64,000 nt of DNA, from positions 44,424,707-44,488,706 of the forward strand of contig OZ024736.1 in the NCBI GenBank assembly GCA_964016875.1, read 5' to 3'. The position numbers and the translations under genes are program-made. Positions 12,569 through 23,527 of the stretch are shown here, piece after piece. The stretch comes from Fallopia convolvulus (lineage: Eukaryota; Streptophyta; Magnoliopsida; Caryophyllales; Polygonaceae). Position 1 is the stretch's first letter; each line of letters opens with the position of its first letter. Under the pieces are notes generated by a model. That model was not told the origin of the DNA. It made no database searches and saw only the letters and a list, made by a program, of their open reading frames with translations.

Positions 12569-14070
12569 ATGTCTTTTCGATTGAAGCGAAAGGTCACTGG
12601 AAACCTAGTTCCCGGCGACGATGCTGACGGCGAAGCTCCTTCCAAACTGGTGTCGAAGAACGATTCCGACGGCGAAGCTCCTCCCAAAAAGGCCTCAAGG
12701 AACGATTCTGGCGACGATGACGCTACCGTCGTTTGCGAGGTATCTCTTCTTCGTCCTCTTTTCCCCGCTCTCTCTTCTTCTTCTTATGTAAACCCTAGCG
12801 CTAAGCGTGAATCTGTCCGTCTGAAATGCCTGTTCTGTTTCATTATCGGATTTCACAGATTTCCAAGAATCGTAGGGTTTCGGTGAGGAATTGGCAGGGG
12901 AAGGTCATTGTTGACATCCGGGAGTTTTATGTCAAGGACGGGAAAGAATTACCTGGAAAGAAAGGTATCGTCGTCTCTGCTTCCTTTGGAGATCTTGTTT
13001 TTGTGTTGGCAGGACTTGTACAATGTTGATGTGGTTCTTGCTTTGTAGACGCCTTTTTGCTTTGAGACGGTTGGATTTTTGTAGAAGCGAGATTTTCTGG
13101 GGTTATTAGGTTTCTTTCTTTTTCGTTCATCGTTCGAGTCGTCTCCATATTTCTCGTTCTTTAGGGATTCTGTTGCGGTTTATTGGCTTTTGACCAAATT
13201 CAGGAGTTTAGGGATTCTTTAGGTTTTTTGCTTTAGGGATTCTATTTGCAAATGCCATTTTTGAGGTTGCGAAATTGGCTGTTGAAGCTTCCTTTGCTGA
13301 ATCTTTCAATTTTTAGCTGTTTGATGATGTTCTTGCTCCATCAGCCAAACCATTGCATATGATTTAGTGCTGCTCCACTAATGGTGCCAGGTTTTACCAT
13401 GTTATAGATATAGGTGCTGCCTATATTGTATTTCCATTATTGCTTCCTAGTTGTGAACAATTAGTTTAGGAAGTGAACATATACACGGTATGCTTTCTTA
13501 TTCAGTTCTCTGCCATTATGTCAAATTGTGAAGATTTCTATATGTAGCATTTTGCTCAGAAATTGAATTTTCAAGCTCTTATAAACTCTTTAAATCATGT
13601 GCTATATACCAATCCTGTCCCAGGAAGAAATATTTCACAACTAGTTTTGCTTATTGTTTATCTTTGATCTATGATACATTCTCATCTTCATTTCAAGTGA
13701 CAGTGATGCTTGACATAAGTCTATGGGCTATAAGTTATATGTCAAATCTTGCCTTGTGAAATTGTGATTATTCATGGGACAGTCCATGTAGATTATCTTT
13801 AGGTGGTAAAGTCTTAAACTTCCAGATGCATACTGCTACTTGTAAATTGATAGTTTTGTTGTCATAGATAAACTATTTACTAGACTTTCATGTTTGTTGT
13901 AGGTATTTCGCTCACCATGGATCAGGTATATCTATTTTTATTGTTTCTCTTGATGGTATTATGAAATTTCCATGGCGTATGCTTATCCGCATATTGTTTG
14001 ATTTTTGAAGTGGAAGGTACTTAAGGAGCATGTCAATGAAATCGACCAAGCAGTTGGCGACAATGCTTAG
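12569..14070 (+). CDS. KIWI: RNA polymerase II transcriptional coactivator KIWI (PC4 family)
   Basis: Nuclear single-stranded-DNA-binding coactivator of the PC4/p15 family. Four exons: 12569-12739, 12859-12964, 13903-13925, 14011-14070, giving 119 codons, close to the usual size of plant KIWI (about 107). The first 55 residues are acidic, Ser/Asp-rich and repetitive (DGEAP occurs twice), as expected for the regulatory N-terminus. Then comes the conserved PC4 fold: VVCE|ISKNRRVSVRNWQGK, VDIREFYVKDGKELPGKKG, ISLTMDQ and WKVLKEHVNEIDQAV. The vertical bar marks the exon 1/2 junction. Exon 3 has only 23 bases. The start at 12569 is the first ATG in frame. The gene is convergent with farnesylcysteine lyase, stop to stop 722 bases apart. 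Confidence 0.93.
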
Positions 14071-14792
14071 TACACCTCACTGGTACTCTAGCATCTTTCG
14101 TATATGGTGAAGATCTTGTGTTTGTGAAGTAGTAACTCTGCGGTGTTGTAGGGCGGATATGTTTTGCCATGCTTATATGTTGCATGTAGATGAAATGCTT
14201 AGGTGCTCTGTCGTAGATTAGTTTGCTTAATGACTGTAAACTGGTAGCTTTTGGGTATGTGAATAACCTTTCAGTTAAACCTCTCAACTACTTAGAATGC
14301 ATGCTATCATTTTCAGTTTTGCTATGTTTTGGACAATTAATGGTCAATTGTTAGGATATCTGAAAAGACAGGAGCTAAAATTGACAGACAGTAAGCACCT
14401 GGATGCTGGGCTTCTTTGTTGGCTGATAAGAGTAATTTAAATTTGGCTTTTTATATGCTTGGACTGGGTCACAGAATGTGGTGGTTTTAATAACTTTGCC
14501 CCAAAACGACATCTACACAGACTATCCAGCATAAGAAGGCAATGATTGATTAAGAATGCTCACTACAAACTATTCCAAATTTCCTCAAAGTTACATAACT
14601 GTAAGTTCGAAGGTCCAAACGCTACTACTGAGCTTGTGACACCAGAAGCTTATAACTAAGTATGAGCAAACCTGCTTACTTTAACAAACAACTAATAAGT
14701 TTGTGGACATTCGTGTTACTACACCCAATTTTACCGAACTTGAAATTAGGTAACCCTCACTTCATACCACAAAATTCATTATAGCAATACAT
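14071..14792. other. Convergent 3' region between KIWI and FCLY
   Basis: Holds the 3' ends of two convergent genes and nothing else recognisable. The untranslated regions may come close or overlap. Confidence 0.4.
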
Positions 14793-16694
14793 TTACAGTT
14801 CGTCATGCAAACCCGTGTCTGAATCCGATGTCTCTGCATCTGATGGGCTTTTGATTTGCTTGCCAGAAAGCCTTGACAAGATGAGTCGAGCCATATTCTC
14901 AGCTGAGACAGCACTTGTCTCCATTGTACTAGCTGCATTCTCAAATGCATTAACATAATACAAGTGCAAGCCATCCAACACAAATGGTGCAAACTCCTCT
15001 GGTACCTCATAACGAGGATACGCCGGCCAATCTATCATAATCGTTTCCTTCCTCACACTGCATAGCACATTATAAAAATAGGATTCAGAATCAGAAGGAT
15101 CGATATAGTACTCCAGTTTTCAATAATCCCCCCAGCCATTACCTGAATATCTGATCAAGCAAAGTATCATCAAGTGGGCTACGAGAGAATATCTTGTGAG
15201 ACATATCATCCATGCTATGTTTCTTCAAGATGGATATGCATGAAAATGGAATTTTCGGATCCTCAAGAGTGCCTATGAGTACAGGGATCTCGGTAACAGC
15301 TTTCAATCCGAAATATGCCTTCAGCACATAATCACTAAAGTCAATATTAAGCTCTATACTAGAAGCAATAATATTTGACAAGAACAAGCTAGATTACTCA
15401 CAGGATTCAGCAGTCCTCTAACAAATGTGGTGTAAGTGTGATGCATTTTCCTCTTTGGAATGGAAACAGGAGGATTAAACTGAATGTTCAGCTCATCCAG
15501 TGAGGCTGCAACGACTGCAACATTACAAGAATAACTGTTTCCCGCAACAGAATTGAGCTCGTAAGATCCTTCTATATTGGAGATGGAGGTTATCTCTTCA
15601 TTCAGATGCAAATCAACATCTAAATTTTGAAGAAGTCCAGCAGGAATTTGCTTGTTCCCGCCTTCAACTGCCCATAAACCGGCAGTAGAGCCAGCCAAGG
15701 AGACTGCACCAGCTAATCCACTGATTTTTACACTGTGGCCATAATTTATGCGAGTGATCACCTGAACAAGCAATGAAATGTTCTAAATCTGAAGGAACTG
15801 ATTCTGGAAGAACATTAATCTGACATAGAAAGAGCAATTGGAAATCTCACAGTAATAAGCTCTTCTATAAGCAATGGTGATAGTCCGGCTTCGAGCAATT
15901 CCTCCTCTAAAGTTCGGCCGGTGAGATTGTACAGTCCGGACCACTTGAGCATCTCCTCCACAGTTCCAAACACTGGCCGAGAATCATGGCTTTCGTAGTA
16001 TTTCAAGAAATCGTTCACTGTTTTCTGCATCGATCATATATTCAACAAGTACAAGAAACATTCAGCTCAAAAAAAAATTAATTCCAACCGAACAGAGCTC
16101 GGGAGTTCAGATTTGAGCTGTGTAAAGCACTATAATTTCGAAATTTGAACTAGAAAATCAGAAATTAAGAGAGTTGACCTCGACAATGGCATCCATTCGG
16201 AGGAGAGAAGTGCCGTATCGGAAGAACAGCCTCAACGAATTGATCTTATCCACAATCTTCCGCAAGATCGGTTGATTCCAGTAATCAGCAGTAAGCGTTT
16301 TGAAGACGAATCCATCCCCGCTCCAAATCCCTAGAGACATGAAGTCATCGTTATCCTCCTTTTTCACCGTTGACGTCAAATTGAGCGATTGAGTGAAGTT
16401 GGAAGTGTGGTAGTTCTTAGGGTGGAGGATGGAGGCACCGGCTTCGAAGATCTCGCCGGAGAGGTTGACGGTGGCCATACGGCCTCCGACGACGTCGTTT
16501 CGCTCGAAGATGTGGATCGTACCGATCTGCGACTGGGGACGGGAGTATGTGCGGAGGAAGTGCGCAAGTGAGGAGCCGCCGATGCCGCTTCCGATGATGC
16601 AGATGGTAGCTGGAGGTGTTGGCGAGGAGAGAGAGAAGGGGAAGGGGGAGAGGAGGAAGAGTAAAGAGAGGAGGCAGAGAGTAGGCGGCGGCAT
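14793..16694 (-). CDS. FCLY: Farnesylcysteine lyase (prenylcysteine oxidase)
   Basis: FAD-dependent thioether oxidase that splits farnesylcysteine from degraded prenylated proteins into farnesal, cysteine and hydrogen peroxide. It acts in the lysosome/vacuole and endomembrane system. Five exons on the minus strand: 16179-16694, 15851-16024, 15402-15761, 15143-15318, 14793-15057. They give 496 codons; Arabidopsis FCLY (At5g63910) has about 500. Residues 1-28 form a strong signal peptide rich in Leu, Pro and Ser. The FAD-binding GSGIGGSSLAHF starts at about residue 35, followed by IFERNDVVGGRM. The family core follows: ITRINYGHSVKISGLAGAVS, AGLWAVEGGN, YTTFVRGLLNP, FSCISILKKHS and IDWPAYPRYEVPEEFAPF. 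The C-terminal tail is Ser/Asp-rich. All splice sites are GT-AG and the frame is intact. Confidence 0.93.
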
Positions 16695-17178
16695 GGTGGC
16701 GGTCCTGCCGGCACAAAGTGGTTGCTAGGAAATGCAGTCAGTGTAGCTTCTTTTTTTCAGTTTGTAATCTCATTTATATTTTAATTTTCTCTAATAATAA
16801 AGTCAAGTCAAAACTATTAAAAAATTATTGTTTTTTTTTTTAAATTAAAAATTGTCGATAAAATTCCCTAAAGATGAATAATTGGCTAAATTTATTATAA
16901 ACGGTAATTTCGTAATTAGAAACATAGTTCATTAACTAATTTCTTCTATGTAAAGAAAGTTTCACTTTGCTTATCCATTTGGTGATTTTTGGGTCAGGAT
17001 GTTTGTTGTTCTCAAGGTGAACCATTTTTATCTATTCCTATGATTTTAATTTTTTAATGAGTACATTTATTTATTTTTTGTAATTATCAGATTCTTATAA
17101 TGTTTGGGGGAAATGGTGTGTATTTATTATGTCTAAATTATAAAGTTTTAGACCAAAGGATTACAATACAGTTTTAGA
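16695..17178. other. FCLY 5' flank
   Basis: AT-rich region upstream of the FCLY start that must contain its promoter. I see no distinct TATA box at a fixed distance. It also abuts the 3' end of the unassigned minus-strand gene to its right. Confidence 0.35.
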
Positions 17179-18273
17179 TCAAATCTGCACATGAATCTCA
17201 CACATGCCAGCCAACGAGTTATATTCTTCCTCTTGCTCCCCGATCAGCATCTGATTATTCAGCATCCATTCCCACCATGCATAATGCATTATACAATAGC
17301 TACTTATTTTTCGGATCATTTCTAGTTCCTGCATACTTCAAGAAACGTATTTGGATTTACTTTTATTATTAAAAACAATATAAAAATAATTCTACCGGTA
17401 AACACCAGACGGCAAACACTCAAATGATGAATTGTTTTTTCCATTTCCGAAAGCAACCGGTGTTGAAATTTGAGAATGACAAATTTGTCTTGATCCAATG
17501 TGCTAAAAAAAAATCTGTGGGCAAATCGAAACTATAGAATACGCAGAGTCAAGCCAATGGTTGGGGAATAAGGATTTGGAACAATCAACAAGTCAAACAA
17601 GTCAACAATGCTCCCGACGAGCTTTGTTTTCATTGTCTTATCAAATTCTGAACCCAACTTATAATCCAAATTAACCAGATGTAAATCATGTAATGACATT
17701 GGGAATTTGTCAGAATCTGCTTGATTCTTTACTTGATAGTAGTTTTTGGATAGAAAGGACTTTTGTGAGGAAAATGAAACAGAGCTAGGGCATTTTGAGA
17801 AAACAAAAAATCATTCTGTTGGGAAAACAACAAAACATTGGCGTAGACGTTGTTATGTGACAGACGAGAAGGGCCAATAGAATTGGCAACACACTGGAGA
17901 CATCTGTGAACATCGTTGATGCTATTGATTTAACATCATCTGTGGACGATCTTACAAATGGTGGAAAGAGGATCATTCATGGTTTGTATTTATTCTAGTC
18001 TTTCTCAGGAAGGTCACACATGAGAATATAATTATATTACACAATAATCGTCCAGTTGAGAAATTTTATGGTGAATTTCTTTTTTCTTTTCTTTTCAAAT
18101 TACCTGACATAATCTTGGAGCTGACTAGAAATAGAGTTATAAAGTGCAAATGGATGAATACATGCTGCTGCTGCTGCCGCTGCCGGCTGATGTTTCTTCA
18201 TTGTCACAAGCAGTGCTGTCAAACCAATGAAGGCAACTACACAGCAAATTCTGTACACACAATCTCCGGATTT
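17179..18273 (-). CDS. Unassigned minus-strand gene, last three exons
   Basis: I do not recognise this gene. Three open stretches on the minus strand join with matching splice phases: 18104-18273, 17406-17502 and 17179-17328. Donor CAG|gtaatt and acceptors ttttttag and tatgcag are good; the middle donor CTG|gtgttt is weaker. The product includes a hydrophobic segment (ICCVVAFIGLTALLV), an alanine run from a GCN repeat, then a helical, charged C-terminus with LKFQHRLLSEMEKTIHHL, HYAWWEWMLNNQ and EEEYNSLAGMCEIHVQI before the stop at 17179-17181. An acceptor-like tag sits just before the first exon, so more exons should lie to the right, but I could not place them. Another open stretch at about 17530-17760 on this strand, containing LVGSIVDLFDLL, could be a further exon or chance. 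It could also be a decayed gene. Confidence 0.35.
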
Positions 18274-19212
18274 CTATGACTGGATTCCCCTGATTTTACA
18301 AGCAAAGGTAGAGTCAGATGAAGAAAATTTATCTATTAAGCTAAGGTAATGCGACTGAACAACAGTGATCAACTCTTCAACACAGGAAAAAGGGAGGTGT
18401 GATGAATCAATTTTTGACGCAAAAGAAATAAGCAAATGTTATCAGTCATCACAAAAGTATTGACAAAGCAATTTGTTATATAAAGTCTGCTTCACACACA
18501 AAAAATGACAAAGAACATATGAAATGAATGAATATTGACTAGCTTGTTCACTTGAACAACTTAAATCATGAACAGCCCTGAACAAGTCAATGTATTAGTA
18601 CCCCCAATATAGATTTAATCACACAGAAAAGTTTACTCATCCTAAGAAAGTTCATCCATGTATATGTTTTTACAATTAATCATTGAACTCTGGAATCTGG
18701 ATATAAGATTGGAGAAAAATACTTGAAAAAACCTCCATCCACAGAACAAAAAAGAAAAAAGAGAGAATCTAAGAGACAAACATAACACAAATCTTGTACC
18801 GCACACCAACACAAATAGTCTATCCCGCCTCAGTTAAGCTCTCCATAAGAATTTTCAAAAATTTCTTCAACCAAAGTCATGACGAACAAACTAATTATAC
18901 ATAACATTTCAGCACAACCATCTATATTGTAAACATATTAGCAGCCATAACATCATACATGAACAAGTCATCTGAATTTGTGATGTAGAACCCAGATTAT
19001 TAGCAGCCATAACATCACACATGATCAAATCATCTGAAGGTGCAACATCGTGACTAGAAATGGTGACTTCTGAGTTCATATAAAGCAAGTTATCATGAGC
19101 AACCAACTGACAGTTAAAAAATGTCAAATTTACAAACAATCATGCTTTCAACAATTTAAGCTCATTACAAGGGAAACCAAGCCATAAAAACATTGCCAAT
19201 TCACTTGAGTGC
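18274..19212. other. 3' region of the F-box gene, with a short duplication
   Basis: Mostly AT-rich sequence downstream of the F-box stop. It holds the 3' untranslated region of that gene and possibly upstream exons of the unassigned gene. The open frame at 18909-19139 has no family resemblance and includes a 62-base-spaced duplication. Confidence 0.35.
18937..19038. repeat. Two near-identical 40-base copies, 62 bases apart
   Basis: Both copies begin attagcagccataacatca and end tcatctgaa. The first is at about 18937-18976 and the second at 18999-19038, with four mismatches. It is a local duplication near the F-box 3' end. Confidence 0.85.
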
Positions 19213-21138
19213 TTAGACGTACCTTGGTGACGACAAAGATGTTGCCATATTTGCAAATCCAGCAAACACATTTGAGTAGGACTTGGTCAAATAAGAAAAA
19301 TTGGCAATTGGGGGAAGAGCAGACACCTGCTCCCCCTTCTTCAACAACTCCTCAAGATTGAGCCTTCTTAAGGTTAATATTGCTCCAGTTTCTTTCCATA
19401 GGAAAGCCAGAATTCCATCTTGAAGCTCAAAAAGAGACCCAGGCTTTGACCCAGGATATCTGAATCCATATCCATTAGCAATACCTTCCCCTGTAAAGGT
19501 AGACTTAACATTAACAGGAAGTGCATCTGCACCAGTTGTCCAAGGAAAAGGATCCGAAGATGGTTCATCAAAATTCACAACAAACATGGCTGATCCATTT
19601 GGATGGAGAACATAATGAGTGCCTTCAAGAATCTTGGTTGCAATTAAAAGCCGTTTTCCAGGCAACTCATCATGATAAGAGAGTACAAGAAAGAACAAAG
19701 CCTTTCCAGGCTTATCTTCACTAGGCTTCCCTGGAGGCCACCCAAAAGTTCCTCCCCACAAGCCAGCATACTCTTGACCAGGAGTTGGTGCCTTTACAGG
19801 CAACTTATACAAAGCAAACCGACTATCATGCATATTTGGCCAAGCCCTATAAGAAGATAGTTTCATAGTCGAGGCATGTAATGTGAGTCCAACTGTATCT
19901 CCTGAGTGTAGAAACTCATGAAGCTGAGCATGCTTACTTTCGGTACTTGAGGAGCCATTACTTGCAAGTCCACGAACCCTGTTCACCGAGTTTGACCTTC
20001 TCATCATCTGCTTAATGCTATTCCTAAGACACTCACTAAGGGATCTCCTCCTTGAAAATTGGCTACGAGTATCATCACCGCTAAGGGAATTTCGAAAACC
20101 ACTTGAGCGATCAAGAATCTTCTTGATTTCACTCAAGTCTAATTGTGTAGGAAGAGAAGGTGTTTCATGGCTGTCTGTCCAGCTAAGGCGTTCTCTTTCA
20201 AACTTGTGCATTTTGATCAGCAAGGCTCTGCGTTCTGATAAATGCGTAATCTCTTTCTTGAATCTAACTTCGTCTTCTCTCAAACAAGGAAATAAAGGGC
20301 TGTCTGCCGAAGTTGGAACCTCCAAATGGACTTGGCAAGTAACAATCTCAAGCAATTTCCTTCTATCACCAAAAGATAGTTTACTAAATGGCACTGTTAA
20401 ATGATTCTGATCAGGTAACCTCTGAGATTTAGAGATTCCCTTGTCTGACCTTGAAACTTTTCTCCCTTGTTCGTCATCAAAATACTGAGAAAAGCTTCTC
20501 TTTGGTACCGAATCTTCCAAATCAGTTTCTGTGCAGCGAAAACTTTTACTCTGTGCAACATCTTCCACATTCTTCATTAACTTTCTAGGCTCAACTTCCA
20601 GCAATAGCACATTGCATGTTTTCTCAACTGATTTTACAGATCCAGGATAGATATAATCACAATCCTTTTCTCTTCCATGTAAGAAGAACACAGCAGAACC
20701 ATCATCATCAGCCATAATTTCAAATACAGGTGCCCATAGAAGCGGCCCATCTTCTATTCCAAGGGGGCCTAGCTCTTGTGGGATGACGCGACAACCAACC
20801 ACAGAAATAAATCCAGGCATAACATAAACCACATTACCCAATTCTGGATTCTGGTGAACCCATATTCCCATCAATGGTCTGACACCAACAAGGAATTTAC
20901 AAAGCAGCTTATACGAAGAGACTACTCTATGCCACTCAACAAGGTCCCTGCAGGACACTATGCCAACCAATTCACATTGGGTTAGCCAAACCTTGTCTGA
21001 ACCAGCGAGTGTATTGAGGCTTCGACAGCACAGACTCAAATTACAAATATCTTTGGGAGACAAGGATCGAGTAATAATAGCAAATAAATCATCTGGCAAA
21101 GCCATTAACAAACTCCAATCACAAGATTTTGCCGACAT
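19213..21138 (-). CDS. F-box protein (At5g39450-like)
   Basis: Intronless coding region of 641 codons. The F-box lies near residues 12-55 (MALPDDLFAIITRSLSPKDI, then CCRSLNTLAGSDKVW) and should bind SKP1 in an SCF ubiquitin ligase. The rest matches a conserved plant family whose target is unknown to me. It has a variable Ser/Arg-rich middle (RSQFSRRRSLSECLRNS) and a strongly conserved C-terminal half: HSGDTVGLTLHASTMKLSSY, RAWPNMHDSRFALYKLP, EYAGLWGGTFGWPPGKPSED, GTHYVLHPNGSAMFVV, GEGIANGYGFRYPGSKPGS and PPIANFSYLTKSYSNVFAGF. There is probably an intron in the leader, donor near 21454 (GG|gtaagg) and acceptor at 21148 (ttttag), leaving only a few leader bases before the ATG. The frame is undamaged. 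Confidence 0.88.
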   Translation of the reverse strand: MSAKSCDWSLLMALPDDLFAIITRSLSPKDICNLSLCCRSLNTLAGSDKVWLTQCELVGIVSCRDLVEWHRVVSSYKLLCKFLVGVRPLMGIWVHQNPELGNVVYVMPGFISVVGCRVIPQELGPLGIEDGPLLWAPVFEIMADDDGSAVFFLHGREKDCDYIYPGSVKSVEKTCNVLLLEVEPRKLMKNVEDVAQSKSFRCTETDLEDSVPKRSFSQYFDDEQGRKVSRSDKGISKSQRLPDQNHLTVPFSKLSFGDRRKLLEIVTCQVHLEVPTSADSPLFPCLREDEVRFKKEITHLSERRALLIKMHKFERERLSWTDSHETPSLPTQLDLSEIKKILDRSSGFRNSLSGDDTRSQFSRRRSLSECLRNSIKQMMRRSNSVNRVRGLASNGSSSTESKHAQLHEFLHSGDTVGLTLHASTMKLSSYRAWPNMHDSRFALYKLPVKAPTPGQEYAGLWGGTFGWPPGKPSEDKPGKALFFLVLSYHDELPGKRLLIATKILEGTHYVLHPNGSAMFVVNFDEPSSDPFPWTTGADALPVNVKSTFTGEGIANGYGFRYPGSKPGSLFELQDGILAFLWKETGAILTLRRLNLEELLKKGEQVSALPPIANFSYLTKSYSNVFAGFANMATSLSSPRYV

Positions 21139-22602
21139 AGTGATCAGCTAAAAAACTAACAACAGGTTCTTAATTAGAATCTATACAAATTGAGCAGCAA
21201 AAAAAAAAAACCTAGGAAATCACAAGATTCACAATACCGAATTGATCAACTCACTAATCGCTAATTGATGAAATCAACCTCAAATTGAGCCGTCTCGGGA
21301 TCATAAACCCTAGAATCTATGCATCGATTTCACATGCAAAGTAAAAACGGAAAGGACCTCAATTTCCATTCAAAGTAACTATATCTCTTCTTGCATAAGG
21401 GGGGAAAATAATCTGGGACAGAAATCAAACTCTACCATATAATTATGCCTTACCCAATTTGAGAGAGACGAAGAGGAAGCGTAGAACCGAGGGGGGACTA
21501 TGAGAATTAATCAATAATCATGTTTGGAATTATTACAGAAGGGCCCCCTTCGGTCATTTTTTCTCGCCTCTCAAAAGTGTTTTGCTTTCAAATCTCAATC
21601 TTGCTGTTCAACGAAACTGTTTTCTTTAGGCCCTGTGATGATGTGAGTTGTATCCAAAGTGGAAGCTGCTAAGCTATGCTTCCCCATACGGCCGGCCATA
21701 CTACAAGACTCCGATTGGTTCTTCTCACAAGTGTGAAGTGTCGGACTATTTCATATTTTTATATTTTTGGGATCAGTCGGGTATAGAAATAATAGAAATT
21801 ATAGAATTGAGACATTTTAAATGTTGTTTATTTTAGAATTTTTCAAAATATATAACGTCCATTACATACTCCAAATAATGGTGAGTGAAAGTTTTTTTTA
21901 TTAAATGTTTTTAATAGAGTGATTATGTTTTAATTTTACATCAATTATGGCATAGATTTTTTAAAACTATTATTCTAGAAAAAAAATGCACAAAATATGA
22001 TGATTATCCTAAAATAAGGCCTTTTCAAAAGTAAGATTTTTTAAGGCATAAATAAAAATGTGTTTGTTGTTAACTTAAAAAAGATTACCAAGTAACATTA
22101 TAGAATGATTATCCTAAAATCTATCGAATAAAAATAGAACTATGACTTTGACCAAAAAAAAAAAAAATAGAACCATGATCGCAATTTATATATATCATTA
22201 TACTATTCATTGGAAACGAATATTCTCAACTCAAATATGATGATCACAGTGTTTTATATTTGTAAGGTTAACTTCTTTCATTACAACAAACATAAATATC
22301 ATAATGATATATTAATAAAGTTCAATCATGCTACGGTATCAATATCTTTTTAAAAAGAAGTTCAATCATTGTAGTTGGAAAAATTGTGTGAAATTGGGAG
22401 AATTAGGTGTGTAGATTATGGAACGTGTTTGGTGCGACTTTAAAGTCAAAAGGAGGATTGTGGAATTCAAATTATTCGAGCTCTCTTTCTTACGAATTCA
22501 GTGGAAATGGGCTGGATCTGGGCTCATTGGGCCACAAATATGATTGCTAAACGGGGAAAAGTAAATATGTTTTATGGCCCAAACAACATTTAGTGCTCCT
22601 AG
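21139..22602. other. F-box leader and AT-rich intergenic DNA
   Basis: The right-hand flank of the F-box gene holds its probable leader intron (21148-21453) and promoter. From about 21600 to 22600 the sequence is AT-rich with no recognisable gene or repeat ends. Confidence 0.4.
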
Positions 22603-22607
22603 TTCTC

Positions 22608-23522
22608 TGTTGGAACAATAGTTGTTTCATGGTTTCTCTTAGTTTTAATGATAACAAACTTAGTAAATATAACTTGCTTCTACATGTAAGTGTTTCAGGA
22701 AAACAGGTGCATGGTCACGAGTGAAGGAACATCGTGAGGAACGATGGAGGGAACAAGTGACAGATTTAGGAAGTGCGTCTGAGAAGGAACGCGGCTTTCT
22801 ATAAATGGCAAGTTACCTTATCTTCTGCGAGCGATCTTTTACGAAGATTCTACAGCTGTAGGCGGTTGCTTAAGGAGATAAAAGAGAGGATAAGATCAAT
22901 CTTCACACGATCTTATCTTGGGAAATCCGAGATCATTCGGTTTTGGGAAGAATCGACATGATTGAGGATCCGAAATCACAACAATCTTTTTCCTTATTGT
23001 GTGGGATTTGTTAAGTGGAATATCAGTGTAATTAAGCAAGAATTACGTGTGAGATCAGACTTGACTTATCTTATAAATAGCTAGGGTTAGCTAGGGTTAA
23101 AGGTGTGGTTTTCGAGTGGTTGAAGACGAAGAACTTGAGAAGAGAGCTTTTCAAGTGTATGAGTGTGTGGCCTTTTCCGGTGAAGAATCCACAAGTAGGT
23201 CAGTAGTTTACTTTCGATTTAGGTTTACGCTTAGGATTGTAGAAGTCTAGTTGGTTGAACTTCGGTCGGAGCCGTAGTTACCAAGGGAACTTTGGTAGGA
23301 GCCTTAGTTACTAGACTTGTCTTGTAATCGTTGAAACTTAATAAAAGTATTCTATTGAAAATCCTCTGAGAAGGAGTCTCAGGGGTAGAGGTTTTTCTTT
23401 CTACGACTGATTGGTCGGACAGAAGGTTTCCTCTATAAATTCTGTGTTCTTACTGTTTATTTCCGCTGCCCAGGAAACCTTACTAGTTCCCTGTATTGTT
23501 ACTAACGCGTCACGATCCAACA
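22608..23522 (+). mobile_element. Solo LTR of an LTR retrotransposon
   Basis: A 915-base unit starts TGTTGGA and ends TCCAACA, perfect 7-base inverted ends of the TG...CA type. It is flanked on both sides by the 5-base duplication TTCTC (22603-22607 and 23523-23527). It contains an LTR-like promoter motif TTATAAATAG at 23071-23080 and a polyadenylation-like AATAAA at 23340-23345. No primer binding site, gag or pol follows, so it is a solo LTR left by recombination between two LTRs. Copia or gypsy cannot be decided without internal sequence. Confidence 0.9.
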
Positions 23523-23527
23523 TTCTC

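Noticed and set aside
12475..12687. Minus-strand frame over KIWI exon 1
   Set aside because: Shadow of the acidic, repetitive KIWI N-terminus.
16376..16728. Several overlapping frames on both strands
   Set aside because: Shadows of the GC-rich FCLY signal peptide and FAD-binding exon.
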